A stretch of 64,000 nt of DNA from contig CM066735.1 in NCBI GenBank assembly GCA_033961575.1, positions 85,377,449 to 85,441,448 of the forward strand, given 5' to 3'. The notes under the pieces were generated by a model, which saw only the letters and a list, made by a program, of their open reading frames with translations, ran no database searches and was not told where the DNA came from. Each line of letters starts with the position of its first letter. Within the stretch, counting starts at the first letter, position 1. A program made the translations under genes and the position numbers. Below, piece by piece: positions 23,050 through 34,440 of this stretch. Origin of the DNA: Aselliscus stoliczkanus (Eukaryota > Chordata > Mammalia > Chiroptera > Hipposideridae).

Positions 23050-23345
23050 GGCAATGGTGTGCCCTTTCCATTTCATCCAGACCCCTCTCTCCATTGTTGT
23101 TTCATTGTCCTAGGAACACCTCAAACTGACCTCCCTAGTTCCTTCCCCAAACCCACCTCTTCTTCTGTATCCTTGTACTCAAAAGGGGCAGCCCCTTCTA
23201 TTCTAGATTCCTCCCACTTCAAGCTTAACTCCCTGATTGATAACACTCTCTAATGTCCTTTCAACTCATCCTTGTCCCTGTAGTCCCACTCTTACAACCT
23301 GGGTTACTCTGAGAGCCTCCTAAACTGTCCTTTCTGTATCCAATT
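23050..23345 (+). repeat. L2 LINE fragment, sense
   Basis: Pyrimidine-rich text with the L2 order: TCCTAGGAACACCTCAAACTG...CTTCCCCAAACCC...TGATTGATAACACTCTC. Weak, diverged match. Confidence 0.4.
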
Positions 23346-23364
23346 TGGTCTTTTTCAACTTAAT

Positions 23365-23640
23365 GAAAAATGATTTATTGAGTACCTATGTATGTGTTAG
23401 TTCCTACAATATAATGATAAACAAAATGGACAGGTTACTGCCTTTATGGAGTTCATTTTCAAGAAGGGAAGACATTCACCCATTTGTTACACTAATATTT
23501 ATTGAGCACTTTCCATGTACAAGGCTCTAAGCTAGAAGCTTTATACATAGTAGTGAAGAAACAGATATGGTCCTGACTTCATGGAGCTTAGATCCAGTGG
23601 GAGGGAAATGCATTGAATAAATAAGCACCAAAATAGACGT
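23365..23640 (-). repeat. L2 3' end, antisense, in two partial copies
   Basis: The antisense L2 end TTTATTGAGTACCTATGTATG occurs at 23,373 and again as TATTTATTGAGCACTTTCCATG at 23,498, each followed by an 'ACAAAATGGACAGG' or 'GAAACAGATATGGTCCTGAC' type block and GGAGCTTAGATCCAGTGGG. Confidence 0.7.
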
Positions 23641-23729
23641 GTAATTGCAACTTATGATTACAAAGTACATGGTATTATAATAGTTTATCAGAGGAGACCT
23701 GCTGTAGATAATCAGGTAGATTAAGGATG

Positions 23730-24205
23730 ATTAGAAATTCTCTATTTCTCCTCCCATTGAAAGGTGGGATCTAATCTCCTTCATGTAAACCTAGTTAGTC
23801 TTAGTTACTGGCTTAACCAATAGATGAGTAGAAGTGATGTTCTCAGACTTACAAGGCTAGTTCCTAAGAGGCGTTGCAGATTCCTTTCACCCAGGCCTTT
23901 CAGAACACTCTTCCTGGGGACTCTGAGCCATCAGGTATAGTGGCTGACCACTCTGACCTCACCGTGTATAGCTACTCTGGTCCTATTAACCCCAGATGTC
24001 TGTCATTCCCACCAAGTCACCAAACCTGTGAGTGAAGCTGTCTTGGACTCTCCAGATGAGCCTATCCACTAGCTGAGTACCACCGAGAGACCTTAGTTGA
24101 TGCCACAAGGAGCTGAAGAATCAGCCAGATGAGCCCTGCCTAATTTCTGACCCACAGAACTGCATGATATAATATTCATGCAATTTCTTCATCCAGCTTA
24201 TTCCT
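23730..24205 (+). repeat. MLT1-like LTR, sense
   Basis: Begins with CTCCTCCCATTGAAAGGTGGG and runs through CCTAAGAGGCG...CTGAGCCATCAGG... to CAGAACTGCATGATATAATATTCATG. It lacks internal genes. It abuts an LTR of the same class in inverted orientation. Confidence 0.6.
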
Positions 24206-24745
24206 GTTTGTATCAATTATCCATTGCTGGGTAGCAAATTACTCCACAATTTAGTAGCTGAAAATAACAAACATGTATTATCTCAGAGATTCTGGGGGTT
24301 AGTAATTTGGGAGCTGCTTAGCTGACAAGCTCTGACCCAGGGTCTCTCTGAGGCTGGTCAGTGGTCAGCAGACACTGCAGTCATCTCAAGGCTCATCTGG
24401 GGCTAGAGAATTGCATCCACGCTCATGTCTATGGTTGCTTCTAGGGCTCAGTTCTTTGTTGGCTGTTGACCTGAGGTCTGAGATCCTTACCACATGGACC
24501 TCTCTATAGGGCTGCTTGAATGTCCTCACAACACGGCATCTTCCTTCCCCAGAGTGAGTGATCCAAGAGAATGAGAGAGAATGGCTGAGTGAGAACCCAA
24601 GACAGAAGTCTAAGATGGAAACTCTATGTTCTTTGTCATATAGGCCAACGCTGGTACAGTGTAGGAGGAGGCTACACAAGGATGTAACTATGTGAAGGTG
24701 GGGTCATCCTGGAGGCTGGTGACTATACTAACTGTCCTTTAAATT
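24206..24745 (-). repeat. MLT1-type LTR, antisense
   Basis: Plus-strand text TATCAATTATCCATTGCTGGG, GGGCTGCTTGAATGTCCTCAC and the ending CATCCTGGAGGCTGGTGACTATA is the reverse complement of an MLT1-class LTR. Together with the preceding sense LTR it forms a tail-to-tail pair, probably by chance. Confidence 0.7.
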
Positions 24746-25019
24746 CCACTCAAGACCTCCTTGTGAGGGAAAGATTTCTGATACTTTCAGCCTGACAGAA
24801 TGCCCCTTTTCTCTGCCTCTGAGCCTTCTCCCTCCTTTGGGATGTGGCACTTAGGGCTGTCATTGCTGAATTACTTGTCTATCACTTCCCTAAGTCACAC
24901 ATAACTCTGCCCTCCAGGGATGACTTTTTCCTCTCTCCACTGGTACATTAATATAACCAAATAATGTAGAACAATAAGGCTATATTCGCTTAGCAGGAAT
25001 CACAAAAAAGTGATGGCCA

Positions 25020-25225
25020 GCTAACAGGGAGCATTTACTGTGTCAGCTACTATACTGAGGGCTAAACATATCTCATTCAATACTCAGAATACCCCTAGAA
25101 AGCTGAAACTGCTTCATCTTTATTTTCCCTAATGAGGAAATAAAGGCACAGAGAGGCCAAGGTATTGATCCATGACTGCCTTGTTAGTAAATGGCAGATC
25201 TGGGATTTGAACTCAGGAAGGAAGC
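25020..25225 (-). repeat. MIR SINE, antisense
   Basis: The clear antisense MIR order is GCATTTACTGTGTCAGCTAC, GAGGAAATAAAGGCACAGAG, AAATGGCAGATCTGGGATTTG and AACTCAGGAAGG. Confidence 0.8.
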
Positions 25226-26060
25226 TTAATCTTACACCATGCCCACAGGCAATGTGCCATGCTCTCCTGTGGACATTAGTCCATTCTATTCTAATCAGAA
25301 TTTGAGAAGATTTTTTTTTAGACAGATTAGTTTTCCCTGAAACGCAGTCTCAAGGAGACCCAGACCAGAGCTGTGAGCAAAGTTCAGAAATGGGGCAAAA
25401 GATTCATCTGGGGGCTAAGTTTCCATATGGACACTGTCATGACCCTTCACATCTCTTTCTAGGAGTTCATTATTAATACAGATTTTTCTGAAGTAGTACC
25501 AGATTCCCAGCCTTATTTGTGTTTTTGCCAAACACAAAACCTTACAGGGGACCCCTGTTCTTCCTTCCTGTTGATTTTCTCCTTCACTTTTGATTCTTTC
25601 TCCTTCCCCTGACTGTATTCCTGTCTGTCCTGCAGGTTCTCACTGATTTTTTTTTTGAACAGAAGGCAAAGATAAAATCAAGTAGAAGTTCCTAGCCACA
25701 AAAAGGAAACCACTGCTGCTGTCTGCTACAGGAATGGTGTTAAATATGCATCCTCTAAAGGAGAAAGCTGATGCAGAGCCTCCTGCCAGGAGCCCTGAGG
25801 TACTTAGAGCCGTATCACCAGGGCTTTTAGGAGCCAGTCAGTCAGGGGCATTATCGAACATTCACCAGGTGATACAGGCTTCACGGGGCGCAGCTTGCTC
25901 TGACCTTATGTCTAGGCCTCCAACAGCCCAGGCTGCTGTGCTGTTATTTATAAGGGACCCTCTCCCTGGCACCTTCCTCCCACCCCCACTTCCCTTGTCA
26001 GGGCCTGCATTGTTTTAGTCTTCTTGTGCCAAGCACCTTACAGCCACTATCTAAAATCTA
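25226..26060. other. Single-copy-looking stretch
   Basis: No recognisable repeat. The forward frame at 25,734-26,018 (94 codons, alanine/leucine/proline-rich) has no domain that I know and no matching acceptor/donor pair that I can defend. A MEF2-like CTGTTATTTATAAGG motif lies at about 25,940. Confidence 0.4.
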
Positions 26061-26069
26061 TGGAATGGA

Positions 26070-26581
26070 TTTCATTTTATTGAGGTTTCATTTACATACA
26101 ACATTATATTCGTTTCAGATGTACAACATAATGATTCGATATATGTATATGTTGTGAAATAATCCCACAAAGTCTAGTTAACGTTCATAACCATACGTGA
26201 TTATAGGTTGTTTTTTTTCTTGTGGTTAGAACTTTTAAGATTTACTCTCTTAGCTACTTTCAAATATACAACAGTCTTATTACCTGTAGTCACCATGCTG
26301 TATAGTACATTCCCAGGACTTACTTATTTTCTAACTCGCAGTTTGTACCTTTGGACCTCCTTCACCCATTTTGCCCCTCCCTCTACCTCCCTGTGTCTAT
26401 GAGGTTCAGTTTTAGTTTTTGTTTTACATTCCAAATATAAGAGAGATCACACAGTATCTGTCTTTCTCTGTCTGACTTATTTCACTTAGCATAATGCCCT
26501 CAAAGTTTATCCATGTTATTGAAAATGGTAAGATCTTATTCGTTTTCTGTAACCGAATAATATTCCAGTGTGTGTGTATGC

Positions 26582-26625
<44 letters not shown>

Positions 26626-26945
26626 TATATCACACTTTCTTTATCCATTCATCTGCTTGTGTACATTTAGGTGGTTTCCATCTCTCAGTCATTGTGAATA
26701 GTGCTGCAGTTAACACAGGGGTGCATACACCTTTTCAAATTAGTGTTTTGAATTTCTTTGGACAAATACCCAAGAGTGGAATTGCTGGGTTATAAGGAAG
26801 TTCTATTTTTAGTTTTATGGGGGAACCTCTATTCTGTTTTCCATAGTGGCTGCACCAACTGACATTCCCACCAATAGTGCACAAGGGTTCCCTTTTCTCT
26901 ACATCCTCGCCAACACTTGCTACTTCTTGTTTTTTGATAATAGCC
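26070..26945 (-). repeat. L1 3' end with ORF2 C-terminus, antisense
   Basis: The plus strand reads the antisense L1 3'UTR (TTTATTGAGGTTTCATTTAC, TTTCAGATGTACAACATAATG, CAGTCTTATTACCTGTAGTC) and then the ORF2 end (CTGACTTATTTCACTTAGC, CAAATACCCAAGAGTGGAATTG, GTGGCTGCACCAACTGACATTCC). A TG microsatellite at 26,568-26,623 has expanded where the normal L1 has a short TGTGTATATA block. Older than the 16.4-kb L1. Confidence 0.88.
26568..26623. repeat. TG dinucleotide microsatellite
   Basis: An interrupted TG array with CGTGTG and TTTGTG variants sits within the antisense L1. It produces cysteine/valine and histidine/threonine pseudo-peptides in the frames that cross it. Confidence 0.95.
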
Positions 26946-26959
26946 TGGAAAGGCTTTTT

Positions 26960-27294
26960 AACAATGATGATATGGCACTTGAGTTTTGGAATGTTAACTC
27001 TGGCTGCTAAGTGGAGAATATTGCAAATCTGTCAACTTCTTGCCATCTCCACCACTACTACCCAATACTAAGTCACCAGCATATCTTGCCTAAACTACTT
27101 ACTATAATATAATAGCCTCCCAACCCATCTTCCCACTTATACTCTCCTCATGGTGGCGAGTCATCTTCTCAAAGCTTAACTAGATTATATCACATCAAAT
27201 GCTTCTCAGTATACTCAGGATTAAGTCCAGACATATTCTGTGGTTTCCAAGGCTCTGTATCATCTAGCTCCTGCCTACTTGCCAACCTCATTAT
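26960..27294 (+). repeat. L2 LINE fragment, sense
   Basis: Reads AATAGCCTCCCAACCC, GCGAGTCATCTTCTCAAAGC, AAATGCTTCTCAGTATACTC and TTCCAAGGCTCTGTATCATC in the order of the L2 3' coding region. Confidence 0.65.
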
Positions 27295-27770
27295 TTCAGT
27301 TACTGAGGCTGAATAACAAATTACCCCAAAATGTAGTGGCTTAAAACAATAAGTATTTTGCTCACGAATATGCCATTTGTACAGGGCTTGGTGGACATCA
27401 TTCATTTCTGCTTGTCTTGCTATTTGCTGGGGCAACTGGAAGGCCAGCAGCTGGACTCAATTGAAGTCCTGTTCAGTCTCATATCTGCTGGTGGATGATG
27501 ACTGACAGCTGAGATCTCTGTTGGTGCTGTCGGCCTGAGCACCTATATGGGCCTCTGCATATGGCCTGGGCTTTCTTACAACATGATGGCTGAGATCTAA
27601 GAGCTAATGTCCCGAGAAAGAGAGAGCCAGGTAGAAGAAGGTATATTGCCTTTTCTAACCCAGCTTTGGAAATAAGAAACGATCACTTCCCCTATAGTCT
27701 ATTAGCAGCCACAAAGCCTTGCCCAGGTTCAAGAGCAGGGATAGACGCTACCTCTTGATGGAGTATGGCA
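27295..27770 (-). repeat. MLT1-type LTR, antisense
   Basis: Plus-strand landmarks are CAGTTACTGAGGCTGAATAAC, TAGTGGCTTAAAACAATAAG, CTGTCGGCCTGAGCACC, GAGAAAGAGAGAGCCAGG and CTACCTCTTGATGGAG, which read in order as a reversed MLT1-class LTR. No ERV genes. Confidence 0.75.
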
Positions 27771-27900
27771 TGTGGGACCGAAAATATTACTGTAGTCATT
27801 TTTGAAAAATATACTGTCTTATGCATCTTCAACAATTTTCCGCACAGCTCATTAAACCCAAAGAACATTTTGTGAACTAAGTTAAATATATTTGAAAGCA

Positions 27901-28703
27901 TGTTCTATGTTCTGAATGTTTGTGTCCCCCACAAATTCATATGTTGAAAACCTAATAGCCAATATGATGGCATTAGAAAATGGGGTCTTTGGGAGGTGAT
28001 TAGGTCATGAGGGCAGAGCCCACATGAATGGGGTTAGTAGTCTTGTAAAAGAGACCCCAGAGAGATTCCTTGCCTCTTCTGTCATATAAGGATACAACGG
28101 GAAGTCTGGGACCCAGAAGAGGGCCCTCACTGACCATGCTGGCACTCTGATCTCAGACTTCCAGCTCCAGACCTGTGAGAAAAACATCTGTTCTTTATAA
28201 GCTATTTAGTCTGTGGTATTTTATTTTGTTTTATTTTATTTTATTTATTTATTTTATTTTGGAATCAGGGAAAGGGAACAGACAAGTTGCTGTCCTTTTG
28301 TTCTTCAGTCTAGTTGTGGAGGACATTGCTTCACTGGCCCATGTTGGTATCATCATTGCACTCTTCTCGGATTGCCAGCCTCTGGATGGCCGCTCATAGT
28401 GGCTCTTGGCAGCTCACACCAGCTACCACCCACTCACACTGGCTACCAGCTACTCACTGTAGCCTATAGCAGCCCACTGAAGCAGGAGCTGCAGCTATGC
28501 CGTCCCGGACACTCCACAGCAGCCCAGCTTCAGGTGGGGCTGTTGTTCACCATCTTAGCTGTAGAGGGCAGTGTCAGTGGCCCTCGGATGTGGGATCTGA
28601 ACCGAGGCTGCTGGCATCCCAAGCCAGCTCTTAACCAATGCGCCACTAGGCCGGTCCCTATTCTGTGGTATTTTGTTAGAGCCACCTGAATGGACTAAGA
28701 TGC
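27901..28703 (+). repeat. MaLR-type LTR, sense, split by a SINE
   Basis: It begins TGTTCTATGTTCTGAATG and carries TGTGTCCCCCACAAATTC, TTGGGAGGTGATTAGGTCATG, GTGAGAAAAACATCTG and a TAGTCTGTGGTATTTT end. The final part is interrupted at 28,222 by a SINE and resumes at 28,662 as TCTGTGGTATTTTGTTAGAGC...GGACTAAGATGCA. Confidence 0.8.
28223..28661 (-). mobile_element. Long tRNA-derived SINE, antisense, with 13-bp TSD
   Basis: The minus strand begins GGGACCGGCCTAGTGGCGC, with an A box (TGGTTAAGAGC) and a B box (GGTTCAGATCCC). It passes through GGGCCACTGACACTGCCCT into about 340 further bases of body rich in AGCTGGTAGCC-like repeats and an ACTAGACTGAAGAACAA motif, ending in a TTTA-rich tail. The TSD TCTGTGGTATTTT is perfect at 28,210-28,222 and 28,662-28,674. 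Two other copies of this family in the window stop after the ACACTGCCCT block. Confidence 0.88.
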
Positions 28704-28785
28704 ATAGTCATTATAACAATCCTGCAACTTAGGTATCATTATCCCCATTTCAGATAGCTGGTAAGTGACAGAATAAGGATTTGAA
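28695..28785 (-). repeat. MIR fragment, antisense
   Basis: CCTGCAACTTAGGTATCATTATCC followed by CATTTCAGATAGCTGG and GGATTTGAA is the antisense MIR core. Confidence 0.6.
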
Positions 28786-29177
28786 AAATTTTGCTTTTCT
28801 TCAATCACTGCTCCCAAGATGGTAGTTCAAATCTTGCTTCCCCCTCTCCAACCAATATTCTGAAAAGATTCCATAACTTTGTAACCAACATTGGTTAGTC
28901 AAACAGCCATTTCAGCATTTACAGTCCAATCTCATTTGTGTTTGAAACTTAACTTAAATCTACTCAAGATCTCTGCCATCTTGTTTTACCCCTAGCTCAG
29001 CTGAAAGTGGGGTGACAAGTACATGCAGTAGGAAGCATCATGGGCTGCTCATCCACTTCCCTCCTTTTTCAGGTTCTAGAATGCTTCTGTGTTTACCATT
29101 ACAGGGAGGAGGGGCTGGGAAAAGTGGCTGAGTGGTCTTTGTTGGCTGGCTGCCATTGGTCAAGAAAGTTGCCCCTA

Positions 29178-29418
29178 CCGTGTTTCCCCCAAAATAAGAC
29201 TGGGTCTTATATTCATTTTTGGTCCAAAGGACACATGTTGTTCATTTATTCATGCACAAAAATCTACATGTATTCAAATACAGTGATGTCTGGCTGATGA
29301 TCTTAACTGGGGCTTATTTTGGGATAGGGCTAATATTACAAGCATCCTGAAAATCATGCTAGGGCTTATTTTCCAATTAGGTCTTATTTTGTGCTGTTAG
29401 TTCATGGAGGAAACACAG
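29178..29418. mobile_element. TA-flanked MITE with AATAAGAC repeats
   Basis: A 241-bp element is flanked by TA at 29,176-29,177 and 29,419-29,420. The ends are inverted: CCGTGTTTCCCCC on the left, the complement of CTGTGTTTCCTCC on the right. Inside, the motif AAAATAAGAC (or its complement GTCTTATTTT) recurs near both ends and GGGCTTATTTT recurs twice, so the terminal repeats are extended. The TA target points to the Tc1/mariner superfamily. I see no transposase frame. Confidence 0.8.
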
Positions 29419-29429
29419 TAGTCTTTCTC

Positions 29430-31115
29430 TGGTTTTAGGTGTTCTGTGTTGATGGTGAGATTTTCTTGGGATGCTGTTCGCCTGTATCCTACACCTGTGG
29501 TGATGAAGACCCCTCAGAGAGGGCAGTTATGTGTTCTTTTCACTACCTCCAGTAGTCTGCCCTCCAACCTCTCCAGATGGGTTGTGGCCTTGGCTAGCTA
29601 ACAGCTGTCCACACAACCTCATGTCTTCTGTCTTCTTTTGTAACTTCTGTGACAACCATGTGGAGTCACAGAAACTTTCCCAGTCTCCTCCATGACAGCT
29701 AATGGCCTTGAAGAACTGGGTTCAGATGGGCCAGCTACCACCTGGTTTCTAGGCACACCACACCAATTCTTTCCTTTCCAGACTGGCCACCCAACCTGAG
29801 AACTCTATAGATAAGAGGCACCCCTATCACGAAGTTTATTTCCTGGAGAGATTGCCAACGTCACCCAGGGACTCCCTGCCTCCATATACCCTGGCCAGCA
29901 AGGGATCCTAGGCTAGGTGTATGGGATTTGCAGTCCAGTGGGAATCTAGTCATAGAGTGAGGGAGGTATGGATTCCCCAACTGAGGGCATTCCCAATCAC
30001 TGGGAGGGGTCCTCAGGAGTGCTCCTCACTTGACTTGAGGTGCAAGGAGGACCTGTTTAGTGGCCTTTAATGAACCCTGAGGAATTTCCTGCTCTCTTTA
30101 TGATTTTGCCAGGGGATGGAGCCCTTATTCTCTTTCTCTCCAGCTTTGATCGTGGACCTCAATTCTGGGGCAACAGGAAGTTTCCCACCCAGCACCTGGT
30201 TACAGTCATAAAATGACTGTGGTGGCCTTGCATTCACACTCCACAGACAAGGGAGCCTCTCTTACCCCAACCAAGGAAAAAAAAAAGTGGGGGTCTTTAT
30301 TCTAATAGGACAAACTAAGGTCATGTGCCCACCTGGAACCAATCACTGGGGCCCCAGAAATTTCATACACTGATTGGTTTAGGCCTATGGGGCTCACACC
30401 CTTGGAGCTGGGACTGGGGTCACTCCCATCTAAACTGCTGGGCTGTTAGTTCATGGAGGCAGCGAGAAATGAATGTGAAAGAGGAATTTGCAGGTACTCC
30501 TTGGTGTGCTCTGAACATCCAGAACACAGTGTTTAAAACATTTCCTTAAATATCCTGTTTCTGGTCTGCCTTTCCCATAAGGCTATAACCTCCAGGAGGA
30601 AGGGGCCACGGCCGTTTGGTCTAGCACTCTAAGTGTCTCTATGCTTAACCTCATGCCTGGCATGTAGCAGATGTTTCAACAAATGTTTGTCAAGCTGAAT
30701 TCAAATAAAAGAAAACAGAACTGGGAGGACCAAGGATTGCTGATCTGCCTATCTCAAAGATTAATGCCCTCCATTAAAATGCAGAGACGGTGCCTACTTC
30801 TCAACCTGCTGAATTTTTCTTCTTTCTTTGTTTTATATATCTTAATGGACCCCTAGGCTTTCCTTCTTGCCTTCTTGGTCTGGTTTGTGTGATGGTTTCT
30901 GTCCACACTACCCATGTTTGGCAGAGGCTGGCCTGGTCTGCCAAGGGTGAGCTTTATAACATCTGTTTCTGGAAATGTACTGCATTTTAATTGCAACTGA
31001 AAAGCGGAGGCATCCTGTAGCGAGTTAACTTTGAGGGATTTGGTGTGGAATACTATTGATTTATTTATAATTCATAGTCTACTCACTTCTGAAAAAAAAT
31101 ATCTTGAAGCTATTG
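29430..31115. other. Unclassified stretch with one L2 end
   Basis: I recognise only an L2 3' end at 30,555-30,690 (CCTCCAGGAGGAAGGGGCC...ATGCCTGGCATGTAGCAG). The rest, including CCAGGGACTCCCTGCCTCC at about 29,870, is of unknown origin. It could hide an old ERV internal region, but I find no retroviral motif. Confidence 0.45.
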
Positions 31116-31119
31116 ATGA

Positions 31120-31265
31120 AATTGAGAGTGCATTCTAGAGAAGAAACAGTCTGGTCTTGGATTTTAATTCTGGTTGTCTTTACCTCACTTTGTGACCTTG
31201 GGCAACTCGTTTGACTTTCCTGAGCCTTGGTTTTCCTCATTTGTAAAATGAGGACAGTGTATGTT
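31120..31265 (+). repeat. MIR SINE, sense
   Basis: AAACAGTCTGGTCTTGG...TTGTGACCTTGGGCAACTCG, TGAGCCTTGGTTTTCCTC and TTGTAAAATGAGGAC are consecutive sense MIR blocks. Confidence 0.8.
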
Positions 31266-31399
31266 AGAGTGGGAGGTGGGTGGGTAGATAGATATTTACG
31301 AGATGGTGGCCATGGCTCCCTCTTGCACAACATTCTACGTTGTGAATATGGATGTGTCAGAAACCTTGTTTGATATGCACAATTACAAGACAGAAACTG

Positions 31400-32600
31400 T
31401 AGAAATAGACTGTGGAAACCCAGCAGGGGAGCTCGCGTATGAAAAGTAACCTTTTTATGTATTCTGCATCATGGCGTGTTTGTATTGATTGACAGAATGC
31501 TTCAGGAACCCACTGAATGCTGGCTTTAATAGTATTGCCAGCACATGTCAGGCCTGGAACCCCTGACTTTATTATTTTCCTCTCTGCTTTTGTTTTTAAT
31601 AATTATGACACCCCCCAGATATTTAAAGACAGTTTAAGAACTCTCTTTAGCAAAAATGTGATCTGGCACCTGCTTCATTGCTGATCGCCAGGAGCATTCA
31701 TGCCATTTTCAGAGATCATGCAGAGAGAAAGCCGACTTAGCTTCTAAAGCAAAGTTATGACTATAATTTTCCTCAATTGCAGTCTAGTCTCATTTGATTT
31801 GTGCTCAAGGGTACTTCAATTGGATTGATTTCCACCAGTTGGAATATCTTACTACAGCTGGAAGCCTGAAATGGAACTTAGTTCACTGATTCTGTTAGAA
31901 ATCAATGTATTTGGTATCCAGACTGACCAAGTGGCCTGTCTTCAGGTTTGGGGAGAGTCAGGAGACAGGCTGGATGGACATCAGCCTGAACTTGTACGGC
32001 ACATTACCTTGGCACAGGAAATCTCCAGGTGCATTCAGTTTTTCCCTTTTGAGAGTAATTTGTAGGTTTCCCATGTGTGATTTTCTTATTTCTTCGGACT
32101 GGAAACTAGCAATGACCATTAGGACAAGAAAAAAGCTGACACAAGCATTTGTCTGTAAGAAATTCCTATAATTAGGTATGTTAATTTGTCAGCATTCCAC
32201 CTTCTTTCAATTTTTAGCCAAAGATCAGCATCCTCAGAAACATCTTTTCCACAAATTTCCGTGTGCTCTTTTTGCCAAAAGTTTAAAAAGTCCATTTTCA
32301 TCTATGATTAAATCAAAAGGAATCTCCCACACTTTTCCAAAACCCCTTGCATCTTGGGGAAGCCCACAGGTTATACATCAAATCCATGGTCCCTTAGCAA
32401 CAGGCTACAGGCATCATTCAACGGGAGAGTGGGTGACCAATTGAGCTTCTCTAAACCAGCGTTTTCAGGATGCTTCCTTTTTTCTTCTTATGTTGTAATA
32501 GAAAAAGCAGATGCCAAAATGGATTTGTGTTTATGAATCTTTCGTCACTTGTCAGAATTATTTTCCTGTTCATTTGAAATTGTATAAATTCATCCAGAAC
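31400..32600. other. Repeat-free AT-rich block, candidate conserved noncoding DNA
   Basis: About 1.2 kb contains no repeat I can name, in a window where repeats otherwise recur every few hundred bases. It has homeobox-like TAATTAT and TTTAATAATTATGAC motifs at about 31,600 and a TGATTGACAG motif (PBX/MEIS-like) at 31,487. No exon is evident. A regulatory role is only inferred from the absence of repeats. Confidence 0.35.
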
Positions 32601-33069
32601 ATTAAGTTCTTAAATGTAGTTTTAGTCCCTTGAATCCATGGTAAAGGATTTGCAAAAGAGGGGGAAAAAAAGAATTATGGTACAGAATGGAAAATGATTG
32701 GCAAACACAAACAGCCATGCAGGATATATATTTTAAGAAATGGTTTTCAAAGAGGAATACATCATGGCAGTGCTGTGAAGTGTACACTCTATCACAGAAG
32801 TTCTAGACTGTAAAATCAAGCTGCCTCATTTTTTCTCCTTTAAAAAATATTCTACTCAGGATATAAAACCACAAGCTTTTTTCTTGATAGTGATAGCTGA
32901 TGAGAAAAGTAACAAACAATAAAAAAGCCTGCCCAACTTATTGCCTGTGGTGGTGGGAATGGAGAGGAAGGTAGGTGATGAAAACAATTATTTTCTCAAA
33001 TCCTATGTCAGAATAATCTGAATTTTTTCTATAGGTGGAGAAGAAGACTCGGAGAGTTGGCAGACTTTG

Positions 33070-33480
33070 TGTATTGGTCTATATGGGCTACGTTATGCTG
33101 TGGTAACAGAGAATCTGACCTCTCAGTAGCTTGTAACAACTGAGATTTCTTTCTTGTTTGTACTACATGACCATGGATTGACCTTGGCTTTGTGCCATGT
33201 CACCTTTGTCTCAGGGCTCATGTTGATGAAGTCGCTTTTCTCTAGAACATTGTTGATTACTAAGGAAGAGGAAAACAGAGAAGGTGGCAAACCACATATT
33301 GGCTCCTAAAGCTTCTGTCTAAAAAATAACACCTTTCACTTCTGCTCACATTTCATTGGCCAAAGCAAATCATTTAGCCATGCCAGAAATAATAGAATCT
33401 GTGGTCCTCCAGCACAGAGAATCCCAAATAAGGGTGACAATCATTATAGTCCTTAAGTGACCATGGTAATGGCCTCCCAG
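33070..33480 (-). repeat. Possible MaLR-type LTR, antisense
   Basis: TATGCTGTGGTAACAGAGAATC, AACTGAGATTTCTTTCTTG and CATTTCATTGGCCAAAGCAAATC fit a reversed MaLR-class LTR, but divergence is high. Confidence 0.4.
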
Positions 33481-34440
33481 AACTCAAAATGGGGAGTATA
33501 ATTGACTGAGGCTCCAGCTGCTGCACTTTGAAATCTGGCTTGTGTTTGTGCCAAGGCCGTACTTCCTATGAGCTGCCTTCCACCATTGACTGTGTGTGGA
33601 GGGAGACTAAAGTAGACCCATCCCTGGGAGGCAAGGGACTCCTTTGCTAGCCAGCTTGGCTCAAAGGTTCCTGAACAGCTTTTCCAAACCTTCCTTTGAC
33701 TGCACAGTGATCTAAGCTGTGTCCATCCAACCTTCTCTCCCTCTCTCCTTTACTTGGGTTCACGTTTGCGTCATGATCTGATGGCTTTCCAAGCATTCTC
33801 TAGCTCACTCCCTATTTTATTTCACACAGACATTTGGTCTCATCAAGTCCTTGTACATTTAACCCTTTCTTGGCAGAGTACATCACAGAATACTATTGAA
33901 AGAAGAAACTTAGGAGGAAGAAGAAACAAAATTGAATGGCTTATGAATCTCTGGAGTAGTTTGAATCACCTGTACTTATAAATCACTATAGGTATCTAGA
34001 ACAATATGTATATATAATGAGGGGGGGATGTTATATGTACTATAAGGATGTGTCTAGATGTAGACACAGATATTCAGATTCTGTACTGAAGCAGTTGGTC
34101 AAAGTGCCTGTCCTGTTCATAGTCCTTCTAAGGAAGATGGCTCCACTCATGGGCTCCTATTAAGGAAGCAGCTCTTAGTGGCCATGCTTTATTCCATGTA
34201 ATTTAACTTCTCCCTAAAGGAATTTAGATCACAGGTCTAGACCCAAGAGCAGCTGATAAAGATGGCCAATAGTGTGTGTGGTGATGTTGTATGAAAAGCT
34301 CTGTCTAAATACAAGTAGTGATAATTAAGGGGGAAACAACCAAATCTCTTGGGATTTGAACTGGGACTTGTTTCAGTTTACATTTCCCCAGGAGCACAGT
34401 CTGAGACAGTAACTTGGGTGTAGAAAGTTTATTTGGAAGG

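Noticed and set aside
24206..24745. Provirus with internal genes between the paired LTRs
   Set aside because: The two LTRs touch and face opposite ways, so they cannot bound a provirus.
26424..26648. Minus-strand frame ending in a QTEKDRYCVISL motif
   Set aside because: It is the C-terminus of L1 ORF2 with a TG microsatellite in it, not a host gene.
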